DNA of 64,000 nt from positions 776,089-840,088 of the forward strand of contig NZ_JAAIJZ010000001.1 in assembly GCF_011752005.1 (NCBI RefSeq), given 5' to 3'. Of the stretch, positions 1 through 7,096 are shown in pieces. The notes below the pieces were generated by a model, which was given only the letters and a program-made list of their open reading frames with translations, did no database searches and was not told where the DNA came from. Made by a program: the position numbers and the translations under genes. Positions within the stretch are counted from its first letter, which is position 1, and each line of letters opens with the position of its first letter. This DNA comes from Canibacter zhoujuaniae. GTDB taxonomy: Bacteria; Actinomycetota; Actinomycetes; Actinomycetales; Microbacteriaceae.

Positions 1-156
1 GGCGCGCAGTTTGCCGACCACTGAAAACGACAGGCCGATCACCGCAAGCGCGAGCACCCCGATAAATAGAAAACCAAGCGGCCCTGGGGTCACCATATTC
101 GGATCGAGTTCAGTTTCGACGGCTTCTTCAAGCACTAAGAGTGCGGTGGTTAGCAT
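1..156 (-). CDS. Small membrane protein downstream of mca, cut by the window edge
   Basis: The first 52 codons of a gene whose 3' end lies outside the window. It begins with ATG at 156 behind a strong ribosome site (aggagg, about 6 bases before the start). The visible protein has an acidic stretch near residues 10-18, a short TPGPLGF motif around residues 24-30 and one hydrophobic segment at about residues 28-47 ending in a basic KLR. This arrangement resembles the small single-pass protein often found after mca in actinobacteria (recalled, not searched). It is co-directional with mca, 23 bases away, so probably co-transcribed. Function unknown. Confidence 0.75.
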   Translation of the reverse strand, partial: MLTTALLVLEEAVETELDPNMVTPGPLGFLFIGVLALAVIGLSFSVVGKLRA

Positions 157-179
157 ATTTTCCTCCTGGATAGGTATTG

Positions 180-1046
180 TTAAGCGTTACCTTCGATGCC
201 CGCAAAAAGGTCGTCTTCGCTGTCGCTTGTTGGCACGCGGCTCTCTGCTAAACGGTAGTCTTCAAACGGCCAGGCTGCTCGCTGCAGCTCATTTTCGATA
301 AAAAAGAATCGATCGTTTGGGCTCACCTGGCTGGCGTGTGCGCGTAAGGCTTCATCACGGAGGTCAAAATAGTCTGCAACTCTAATTTTTGCTGTCGCCG
401 CAGATTTTCTCTCACGCAATATTTCGAAAATATTCGTAAGTTCCTTAACCTGTTCTGAGTCTGGGTCGTTGGCCTCAATGTGCGCCTTGATTGCGGCGAT
501 ACGATCGGCGTTAAAGATCTCATCGTAGTAGAGTTTTTTCACTTCCCACGGCTTTCCAGCCTCCGGGTAGGAGTCGGCTTTGCCTGACTCTTCCCAGGCG
601 ATACGACTAATCTCGTGGCAGCGAATGTGGTCGGGATGCGGGTAGCCGCCAATTTCGTTATAGGTCAGCATGACATGCGGTTTAAACTCACGCACTATCT
701 TGATCAGGGGTGCAGCGGCAGTTTCTTTGCGGATCGCAGCAAATGAGAGCTCTGGCAGAGCCTCCCCTGCTTCTGGGAGGCCGGAGTCTTGAAAGCCGAG
801 CCACCTGTGCTCGAAGCCGATAATCTCTTGCGCACGCCGCATTTCCGCACGCCTAAGACCCGCTAAGTCGCGCTCTGCTTCCGGGTTTGCCCGCACTATC
901 TCATTGAGAATATCGCCGCGCTCACCACCGGTGCAGCTGACGATCATCACCTTGCAACCAAGGTTTAAATAGTGGGCGTAGGTGGCAGCCCCCTTGCTTG
1001 ACTCATCGTCTGGGTGGGCGTGCACGGCAAGCAACCGCAATGACAT
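180..1046 (-). CDS. mca: Mycothiol S-conjugate amidase
   Basis: Zinc amidase that cleaves mycothiol S-conjugates, releasing a mercapturic acid for export and the glucosaminyl-inositol for mycothiol resynthesis; a cytoplasmic detoxification step. The protein shows the family's N-terminal zinc motif HPDDESSKG immediately after the first beta strand and the second zinc motif GYPHPDH in the middle; about 288 residues is the usual length for Mca. A TTG at 1064 and an ATG at 1058 are also open, but ATG at 1046 gives the family start MSLRLLAVHAHPDDE and has a gagga ribosome site at a fair distance. MshB is a close paralogue; the SSKG after HPDDE favours Mca. Divergent from the DUF4307 gene and followed by a small membrane protein, the common actinobacterial arrangement. 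Confidence 0.93.
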   Translation of the reverse strand: MSLRLLAVHAHPDDESSKGAATYAHYLNLGCKVMIVSCTGGERGDILNEIVRANPEAERDLAGLRRAEMRRAQEIIGFEHRWLGFQDSGLPEAGEALPELSFAAIRKETAAAPLIKIVREFKPHVMLTYNEIGGYPHPDHIRCHEISRIAWEESGKADSYPEAGKPWEVKKLYYDEIFNADRIAAIKAHIEANDPDSEQVKELTNIFEILRERKSAATAKIRVADYFDLRDEALRAHASQVSPNDRFFFIENELQRAAWPFEDYRLAESRVPTSDSEDDLFAGIEGNA

Positions 1047-1094
1047 TGTGATTGACATCCTCAATATTCAAGAACTGTTAGTACCATTAAGTCT

Positions 1095-1490
1095 ATGACC
1101 ACTGACCTGAATGAGCGCTACGGAACCGGTCGACGCAGTCGCACAGACAGGCGGTTAGCTTGGATACTAGCAGCTGCCATTGGGGCACTAGTTTTGTTTT
1201 TCGTCTGGAACGCGCTTTTTGTTTCTAACACCAGCAGCATTAGCGTGCGTGACATTAGCCACACGATTGAGGGCTCTGACAGCGCAACCCTAACTTTCGG
1301 GGTTACCGCGCCCGTCAATTCTGAGGTGCAGTGTGCGATCGAGGCGCTCAGCAAAACTTATGCGCCCATGGGTTATGCGGTTGTTGATGTGCCCGCTACC
1401 GGATCGCCTGAGCGGGTGTTTACAAAAACTCTTTTAACTGTGAATGAGGCAACCACCATCACCGCAAGCAGCTGCTGGATCGTTGCATAG
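1095..1490 (+). CDS. DUF4307 family membrane-anchored protein
   Basis: 131 residues: a short basic cytoplasmic N-terminus containing LNERYG, one transmembrane segment at about residues 24-44, then an extracytoplasmic beta-rich domain with a conserved single cysteine near residue 80 (VQCAIEAL) and another near the end (SSCWIV). The ERYG start, the anchor and the TLTFGVTAPVNSEVQC-like core fit the actinobacterial DUF4307 family, which is typically divergent from mca and upstream of greA as here. No function is known. The gene starts 48 bases from the mca start, so the promoters for both must overlap in that gap. Confidence 0.8.
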   Translation: MTTDLNERYGTGRRSRTDRRLAWILAAAIGALVLFFVWNALFVSNTSSISVRDISHTIEGSDSATLTFGVTAPVNSEVQCAIEALSKTYAPMGYAVVDVPATGSPERVFTKTLLTVNEATTITASSCWIVA

Positions 1491-1552
1491 CCTGGTGCGC
1501 TCTCTGCCCCTTCCATGCTTTTTATGCGATAACCGGGTAGAATAGAAGGGCT

Positions 1553-1582
1553 GCTCCGCGCACCGCGCGGAGCGTTTTGTTT
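1553..1582 (+). terminator. Strong hairpin with T-tract ahead of greA
   Basis: A perfect 9-bp stem (gctccgcgc / gcgcggagc) closes a 3-base loop and is followed by gttttgttt: a textbook intrinsic terminator. It lies 62 bases after the DUF4307 stop and 75 bases before greA. A weak promoter-like -10 (tagaat, 1538-1543) sits just upstream of it, so it could either end the DUF4307 transcript or act as an attenuator in a greA leader. Confidence 0.8.
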
Positions 1583-1602
1583 ATGTCTTGCAGAGCACAG
1601 AT

Positions 1603-1632
1603 GTGACAACCGGTGTCACGTCCCCCTGTGAT
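1603..1632 (+). promoter_or_regulatory. Possible greA promoter overlapping a dyad
   Basis: A 6-bp dyad (gtgaca, loop accgg, tgtcac; 1603-1619) follows the terminator. Its left arm gtgaca could be a -35 box paired with tgtgat at 1627-1632 (18-base spacer), giving a start about 15 bases ahead of greA. Promoter quality is modest and the assignment is an inference. Confidence 0.3.
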
Positions 1633-1656
1633 ACCCCTACGGATAAGGAATAAAAC

Positions 1657-2142
1657 ATGACTGAAAATCAGCAGACCTGGCTGACGCAGGCAGCGTTCGA
1701 CCGCCTGCAAGCAGAGCTAGAAGAGCTCAGCGGCCCCGGCCGTAAAGAGATTGCCGCTCGCATCGAAGCAGCGCGTGAAGAGGGCGACCTGAAAGAAAAC
1801 GGCGGCTATCACGCCGCTAAAGATGAGCAGGGCAAAATGGAGGCTCGCATCCGGGATCTGGAAGAGCTGCTCAAGCACGCAATTGTAACCGAGGCACCTA
1901 AGAGTCACGGTGTTGTTGAGGTTGGAACCGTAATCACAGCCGAAATTTTCGGCGATGAAGAAAAGTTCCTGCTCGGCAGCCGTGAAATCGGTGAGGGCAC
2001 TGATCTGGATGTTTACAGCCCAGAAAGCCCGCTCGGTGCGGCAATTATTGGCTTGAAGGTTGGCCAGTCAGCCTCCTACGAGGCACCAAACGGCAAGCAG
2101 ATAACGGTAAAAATCACCAGCGTCGAGACCTTTGCCGGTTAA
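1657..2142 (+). CDS. greA: Transcription elongation factor GreA
   Basis: Rescues backtracked RNA polymerase by stimulating cleavage of the 3' end of nascent RNA through the secondary channel. 161 residues, the normal length. The N-terminal coiled coil (about residues 1-80) carries the conserved acidic tip region (EAREEGDLKENGGYHAAKDEQ), and the C-terminal FKBP-like domain contains the conserved GxxVG/SPLGAAIIGLKVG segment near residues 124-140. The ribosome site is aaggaa 7 bases before ATG. It is a single-gene unit bounded by strong hairpins at 1553 and 2154. Confidence 0.96.
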   Translation: MTENQQTWLTQAAFDRLQAELEELSGPGRKEIAARIEAAREEGDLKENGGYHAAKDEQGKMEARIRDLEELLKHAIVTEAPKSHGVVEVGTVITAEIFGDEEKFLLGSREIGEGTDLDVYSPESPLGAAIIGLKVGQSASYEAPNGKQITVKITSVETFAG

Positions 2143-2153
2143 GCAAACTCGCT

Positions 2154-2196
2154 AGGGGTCGTAAAACTTTACGCTTTTACGACCCCTACTTTTTTT
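2154..2196 (+). terminator. greA intrinsic terminator
   Basis: A perfect 13-bp stem (2154-2166 with 2175-2187), 8-base loop, followed by an eight-T run. The T-run overlaps the stop codon of the convergent ilvA gene, so the two genes share this end. Confidence 0.92.
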
Positions 2197-3439
2197 AATA
2201 GCGTTCGCCGACACGCACCTGGTAGCCGGCTTCTTCAAGCGCACGAACCACCTGGTCACCGTGATCTTTACCGCGGGTTTCGATGTGCAACTCGAGCTCG
2301 ACATCACTTATTGGCAGCTCCGTCGCGTGCCTGGTGTGCAGCACCTCAACTACATTCGCGTACTGGCCGGCAACGATTTGCGCGGTGCGCACAAGCTGGC
2401 CCGGCCGATCCGGCAGCGAAATGCGCAGTTTGAGATAGCGTGACGCAGCAGCAAGACCGTGGCCGATCACGCGCTGCAGCAGCAGCGGGTCGATATTGCC
2501 GCCGGAAAGCACAGTCGCGGTAACCCCTGTGCTCTTAATTTTTCCCGCGATAATAGCCGCAACACCGGCTGCGCCAGCCGGCTCTACAACAAGCTTTGCC
2601 CGCTCGAGCATCAGCACGATGGCCCGCGCGATGTCATCATCACTAACCGTAATAATCTCATCAACGAAGTCGCGCACACACTGAAAATTTAAATTACCCG
2701 GACGCGCCACCGCGATACCGTCAGCGATCGTTGCCGTTGTTTCGACTGTAATAGGCTCTCCGGCTTTAAGCGACGGCTGCATTGCGGCAGCGTTTTCTGC
2801 CTGCACCCCGATTATGCGCATTTGCCGCCCGTTTTCAGCCGCCCACAGCTTCGCTGCTACAGCCACACCGCTAATCAGGCCACCGCCGCCGATCGGCACA
2901 ACAATAGTGTCGATCTCTGGCTCTATATCGAGCATTTCTAGCGCAACAGTGCCCTGCCCATTAATGACGTCGGGGTGATCAAAGGGCGGAACAAAATAAG
3001 CGCCGGTTTCAGCCGCAAACTGTTTCGCCGCGGTGAGAGACTCCTCGACGTTGACACCAATCAGCTGCACATCCGCGCCATAGTTTTTTGTTGCTTGCAG
3101 CTTTGGCAGTGCAACCCCCAAGGGCATAAAAATTGTTGCTTTGATTCCGAGCTCACGCGCCGCATACGCCACACCCTGTGCGTGGTTACCGGCAGATGCT
3201 GCCACCACTCCGCCGGCGCGTTCAGCGGGGTCGAGGGCAGAAATCAGGTTGTAGGCGCCGCGCAGTTTATAGGCTCCTGTGCGCTGCAGATTTTCGCACT
3301 TCAACAGCACGCGCTTGCCGCCTAATAGTTCAGTTAGGAAGGTTGATCCTTCAAGCGGGGTGTGATTTACGACGCCTTCGAGTTTGTCAGCTACAGCTCT
3401 AATATCGGCTAATTTTGGCACCACAAACTGTTCAGTCAC
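2195..3439 (-). CDS. ilvA: Threonine ammonia-lyase (threonine dehydratase) with ACT domain
   Basis: PLP enzyme converting L-threonine to 2-oxobutanoate and ammonia, the entry step to isoleucine. The PLP lysine is Lys58 in GAYKLRGAYN, the glycine-rich phosphate loop is PIGGGGLISG, and ASAGNHAQGVA is the family's conserved asparagine loop. Residues from about 335 to 414 form one ACT domain (LRISLPDRPGQLVR), the architecture of short ACT-containing threonine dehydratases rather than the E. coli IlvA with a double regulatory domain. It is the last gene of a run with the AI-2E-type permease two bases upstream. No other branched-chain genes are in the window, so a biosynthetic versus catabolic role cannot be decided here. 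Confidence 0.92.
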   Translation of the reverse strand: MTEQFVVPKLADIRAVADKLEGVVNHTPLEGSTFLTELLGGKRVLLKCENLQRTGAYKLRGAYNLISALDPAERAGGVVAASAGNHAQGVAYAARELGIKATIFMPLGVALPKLQATKNYGADVQLIGVNVEESLTAAKQFAAETGAYFVPPFDHPDVINGQGTVALEMLDIEPEIDTIVVPIGGGGLISGVAVAAKLWAAENGRQMRIIGVQAENAAAMQPSLKAGEPITVETTATIADGIAVARPGNLNFQCVRDFVDEIITVSDDDIARAIVLMLERAKLVVEPAGAAGVAAIIAGKIKSTGVTATVLSGGNIDPLLLQRVIGHGLAAASRYLKLRISLPDRPGQLVRTAQIVAGQYANVVEVLHTRHATELPISDVELELHIETRGKDHGDQVVRALEEAGYQVRVGERY

Positions 3440-3441
3440 AA

Positions 3442-4656
3442 TTAGTTTCCTTTACCCCTAGCTGCCCGAGAGATACGCTTTAATCGTGTCTTAGCGTCTG
3501 CTCGTGCCTTATTTCTCTGATGGTAGGCCTCCACAGGGTCTGGGAGCTCTCGCCAGTTGCTGTGCACCAGAGTGTTGACGATTGAGTTTGCCGCTGCCGC
3601 AATTGGCACCGCGAACAGAGCGCCCGGAATTCCCGCAAGCAAAGCTCCGATAGACACAGCGAGCACAACACCCAGGGGGTGCACGCGCACAGCGCTACCC
3701 ATAACGAGCGGCTGCAAAATGTGCCCCTCTATCTGATTCACCGCAATAGCAATCAGCACCATAATCAGTGCCTGCACAGGCCCGAGATAGATGAGCGCGA
3801 TTAGGGCCGCGAAAAGGCCGGTCATAATTGCGCCCAAGAATGGAATAAAGCTGCCTAGAAATACTGTGATACCGATTGGCACAACAAACGGCACGCCAAG
3901 AATTGCAGCCCCCAGCGCAATACCAACTGCGTCTACGAAGGCGACGAAAATCTGCACACGCACATACTGCCCGACAGAGCGCCACCCGGCGTTACCTGCA
4001 GCGTCTAATGGTGCATGCGCCGACGCTGGTAAGAAACCGAGCACCCAATACCAGATGCGTTTTCCATCAATTAGTAAAAATATGAGAGAGAAGATTGCAA
4101 GCAGCATGCCCGTCACGAATGCGGCAGCGGAGCTTGCAACTCCGAGAGCACCGTTCCAGAGCGGAGCGCTGTTATCACGCACTGTTTCAAGCACGGTATC
4201 AAAAGAGAAGTTGAAGTGGCTCGTATCGAATTCAAAGCCCAAGCTATCAACCCACTCGATCAAATGCCGCCACTCAGCGTTAGCCTTTGCGACAAGGGTG
4301 TCGAAACCTCCCTGCAGGTATCGAATGCTCAGCCACACAAGCAGCGTCACAGATGCGACCAAACTCGCCAGCGCGGCAATCACACCGACCGCCTTCGGAA
4401 GTCCAATTTTTTGAGCGCCAGAAACTATCGGATGCAGCAGCGCAGCCAGCAAAATAGCTACCAGCAGCGGCACCACAATGACACGAATCTGCACGAGCAA
4501 CCAGAACAGAGCAGCAACCGCAACACCGATAACTATAAGTCGCCAAGACCAGGAAGCTGCCAGGCGCACTCCGTGCGGCACTTGCGCCGGACTCTGTGTC
4601 TCGATCCCAGCCTGCTTCGTTACAGGCGTCTGGGTTTTATCCTGATTCTCACTCAT
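3442..4656 (-). CDS. AI-2E family (UPF0118) transporter
   Basis: 404-residue polytopic membrane protein. A cytoplasmic polar N-terminus of about 30 residues is followed by about eight hydrophobic segments; the C-terminal half holds the family signature region (GxxFVVPIGITVFLGSFIPFLGA and AVNQIEGHILQPLVMG). The basic C-terminal tail is cytoplasmic. Members export small molecules or exchange ions; the name comes from E. coli TqsA, and no substrate is implied. ATG at 4656 has an aggtag ribosome site. The stop lies 2 bases before ilvA and the start 5 bases after the exported-protein gene, so the three genes form one operon. Confidence 0.88.
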   Translation of the reverse strand: MSENQDKTQTPVTKQAGIETQSPAQVPHGVRLAASWSWRLIVIGVAVAALFWLLVQIRVIVVPLLVAILLAALLHPIVSGAQKIGLPKAVGVIAALASLVASVTLLVWLSIRYLQGGFDTLVAKANAEWRHLIEWVDSLGFEFDTSHFNFSFDTVLETVRDNSAPLWNGALGVASSAAAFVTGMLLAIFSLIFLLIDGKRIWYWVLGFLPASAHAPLDAAGNAGWRSVGQYVRVQIFVAFVDAVGIALGAAILGVPFVVPIGITVFLGSFIPFLGAIMTGLFAALIALIYLGPVQALIMVLIAIAVNQIEGHILQPLVMGSAVRVHPLGVVLAVSIGALLAGIPGALFAVPIAAAANSIVNTLVHSNWRELPDPVEAYHQRNKARADAKTRLKRISRAARGKGN

Positions 4657-4661
4657 CTGAT

Positions 4662-5699
4662 CTACCTATCAAAAATCACACGGATCGTCTGGTCGGGCAG
4701 CACACGATACTTCGCAGCCACAATGATGTCGGCTGTCACCTCTTTGCGTAGACTCTGGCCGGGTACATTGTAGCTAAACGCAGAGCTACCCGCGGCACCG
4801 CCATTTTCTGGGTTGCTTGTGACAGCGCCCGTCTCTTCATTCACAACAACTGTTGGGTAACCGATGATTTGCCAAGCACCGTTTTCAAATGCTTCATAAG
4901 TCCAGGCTTGCATAGGGCACTGATTTGGGGCTGGCACCGGCTGCGTTGCACAGGCATCGATTTCGCGGTTGGTGACAGCTTGGATCTCCTGCCTGCCAGC
5001 ATCTGTCAACCCAAGCTTAAACGGGCTACCGCCCTCAAGCCGTGTGCTTTCACCGGCAACACTAAGACTGTATTTTTGCTCACCGCTCACCGTGAAAAAC
5101 TCGCTCTCGGCACCAAGCGTTACAGTATAAACGCCAGGAATAGCGCTGAGACTAACCGGCACTTCAGACCCGATTACAGCATCCTCAGGAATCTGCTCAC
5201 TAAAGTCAATGACAGCGCCGTTTATTTTAAGCAGTGGCGTGCTGCTCGGCACCGCAATGCTCAGCTCAGGGTAGGTTATGTTAACGGCTCGCCAGTCCTC
5301 AAAAAAGAGCGCCTTAGTGCCGCCGCGTTTCAGCTCATACTCAACAGTGCCAACAGCATCACCCTGGTGAAATTCCACCGTGTAGTGAGCTGAAGTATTA
5401 TCGCGACTGGCCGCAACTATTTTGAAATCCGTTGGGCGATCTTCTACATTGCGCAGAGCATCACCACGAAAAAGCTCGGCTGCACCACCGGTTGGGGCTG
5501 CGATAGCTGTCATTTTTTCAGCATCGCCGGCAATAATCGCATCGGCGTGCGCACGCACCATACTCTCCGGATTATAGACAGTCTTTGCGGCCCACAGATA
5601 GCCTACGACAAGCAACGCAACCAGTACGAAAAGACCTAAAAAACCTGCTCCGGCAGAGTTAAACTTTGCAGGCCGCTGTTGCATCGCAGCTTCGTTCAC
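4662..5699 (-). CDS. Membrane-anchored extracytoplasmic protein of unknown function
   Basis: About 345 residues. GTG at 5699 is preferred because aaagga lies 5 bases ahead; ATG at 5684 is the alternative, and anything further upstream would overlap the divergent mycoredoxin gene. A transmembrane segment (FLGLFVLVALLVVGYLWAA, about residues 19-37 from the GTG) is followed by a region rich in beta-strand patterns with two nearby cysteines (DACATQPVPAPNQC), probably a disulfide outside the cell. The sequence has the look of an actinobacterial anchored surface protein with NTF2-like or Ig-like folds, but no family was recognised. It starts the operon with the AI-2E permease and ilvA. Confidence 0.7.
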   Translation of the reverse strand: MNEAAMQQRPAKFNSAGAGFLGLFVLVALLVVGYLWAAKTVYNPESMVRAHADAIIAGDAEKMTAIAAPTGGAAELFRGDALRNVEDRPTDFKIVAASRDNTSAHYTVEFHQGDAVGTVEYELKRGGTKALFFEDWRAVNITYPELSIAVPSSTPLLKINGAVIDFSEQIPEDAVIGSEVPVSLSAIPGVYTVTLGAESEFFTVSGEQKYSLSVAGESTRLEGGSPFKLGLTDAGRQEIQAVTNREIDACATQPVPAPNQCPMQAWTYEAFENGAWQIIGYPTVVVNEETGAVTSNPENGGAAGSSAFSYNVPGQSLRKEVTADIIVAAKYRVLPDQTIRVIFDR

Positions 5700-5794
5700 T
5701 TCTTTCCTTTCAGGCAGGCTTAAAACGCGCTTGGAATAATAAGTGTACTCGCAGTGCTTGACTATAAGACAGTCCCAAATATATGAGGTGTGAA

Positions 5795-6070
5795 ATGGCA
5801 AAGTTTGAAGATTACCTGCCCCCTGAGGGTGAAATCACCATGTTCTCAACAGAGTGGTGCGGATACTGCAAGCGTCTTAAGATGATGCTTGCTTCAACCG
5901 ATATTAAGATTAATGAAATCAATATCGAGGAAACAGCTGGCACTGAAGAGCTCGTAAAATCGGTGAACGATGGTAATGCAGTGGTTCCAACTGTGCTCTT
6001 CGCTGACGGACGCACCGCCACAAACCCCTCGCTTCCTGAAGTGCAAAAGTTTGTGGCGGCCGCGCACTAA
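5795..6070 (+). CDS. mrx1: Mycoredoxin
   Basis: Glutaredoxin-fold protein that reduces mycothiol mixed disulfides on proteins. The active site is WCGYC near residues 20-24 followed by the family's KRLK, and the cis-proline loop is VVPTVLFADG; 91 residues matches mycoredoxin-1. ATG at 5795 is chosen over an ATG at 5783 because gaggtg precedes it by 4 bases and the protein then begins as family members do. The 3' end overlaps the convergent pfkA gene by 4 bases. Together with mca it shows that the organism uses mycothiol. Confidence 0.9.
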   Translation: MAKFEDYLPPEGEITMFSTEWCGYCKRLKMMLASTDIKINEINIEETAGTEELVKSVNDGNAVVPTVLFADGRTATNPSLPEVQKFVAAAH

Positions 6071-7095
6071 CCAAACATTCGTCGTGCTTCGTCGTATCGG
6101 TTAAGCGGCACCTGCTTGGTTTTTCCGGCAACCGCGCTAAGCGGCACAAGCGCGGTGTCGGTGCCCCTAAGCGCCACCATTGTGCCCCACTGACCGCGCG
6201 CAACAGCGTCTGCTCCGGCTGCACCCGCCCGCGTTGCTAGCACCCGATCAAATGCTGTGGGCACCCCACCGCGCTGCACATGGCCGAGAATTGTTGCACG
6301 CGTTTCGATCCCTGTGCGCTCTTCAATCTTGTCCGCCAGCACCTCACCGATGCCGCCGAGACGTGCGCGCCCGAAACCATCATCACCGCCCTTGGTGACG
6401 CCCTCGCTCATACCTTTGAATTTGAACCCCTCAGCAACAACCACCAGGCTCGCACGGCCGCGCTCATGCACATGCCGCACCCATTCTGATATTTGATCGA
6501 GAGATTCAGCAAACTCGGGCAGCAAAATCACGTGCGCGCCGGCTGCGATTCCAGCGTGTAGCGCGATCCACCCAGCATCCCGCCCCATCACTTCGAGCAC
6601 CATACAGCGCTTATGTGACTGCCCTGTAGTGCGCAGTCGGTCAATCGCTTCAGTCGCAACATGCACCGCAGTGTCAAAGCCGAAACTATAGTCGGTTTCT
6701 TCAAGGTCGTTGTCAATAGTTTTTGGTAGCCCAATTGCGTTAATACCCGCTTCGTGCAGCATCTGTGCGACGGTTTGCGTGCCGTTCCCGCCGATCGTGA
6801 GAAAGCCATCGAGCTGATCCCGCTTCATAATCTCTTTTAGGCCTGCAATACCGGGCCCCTCATCACCGAATGGGCTGAAACGACTGGTGCCTAAAATGGT
6901 GCCGCCGAGAGGAGCAATACCGCGCACTCTGTTGCGGTTCAGGATGAAGCTATCATTCTTAGCCACACCACGCCAGCCGTCCCGATAGCCGAGGTAGTCG
7001 TGACCGTACACTTCCACCCCGTGCAGCACTGCGCCCCGCACCGCCGCGTTTAATCCCGGGCAGTCTCCGCCGGAGACAAGCACACCCACTCGCAT
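6067..7095 (-). CDS. pfkA: 6-phosphofructokinase
   Basis: Phosphorylates fructose 6-phosphate in glycolysis. Motifs: GGDCPGLNA (residues 9-17), PKTIDND (124-130, catalytic Asp128, with the lysine seen in actinobacterial and PPi-type enzymes), and MGRDAGWIAL. About 342 residues is usual. The phosphoryl-donor loop reads GGNGT (102-106): Gly105 is the ATP-type residue, but Asn104 stands where the family normally has Asp or Glu (GGDGS/GGEGT). ATG at 7095 has aggaga 6 bases upstream; an upstream ATG at 7113 lies inside the acylase gene. One base separates it from the upstream acylase stop, so translation is probably coupled. Confidence 0.9.
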   Translation of the reverse strand: MRVGVLVSGGDCPGLNAAVRGAVLHGVEVYGHDYLGYRDGWRGVAKNDSFILNRNRVRGIAPLGGTILGTSRFSPFGDEGPGIAGLKEIMKRDQLDGFLTIGGNGTQTVAQMLHEAGINAIGLPKTIDNDLEETDYSFGFDTAVHVATEAIDRLRTTGQSHKRCMVLEVMGRDAGWIALHAGIAAGAHVILLPEFAESLDQISEWVRHVHERGRASLVVVAEGFKFKGMSEGVTKGGDDGFGRARLGGIGEVLADKIEERTGIETRATILGHVQRGGVPTAFDRVLATRAGAAGADAVARGQWGTMVALRGTDTALVPLSAVAGKTKQVPLNRYDEARRMFG

Positions 7096-7096
7096 T

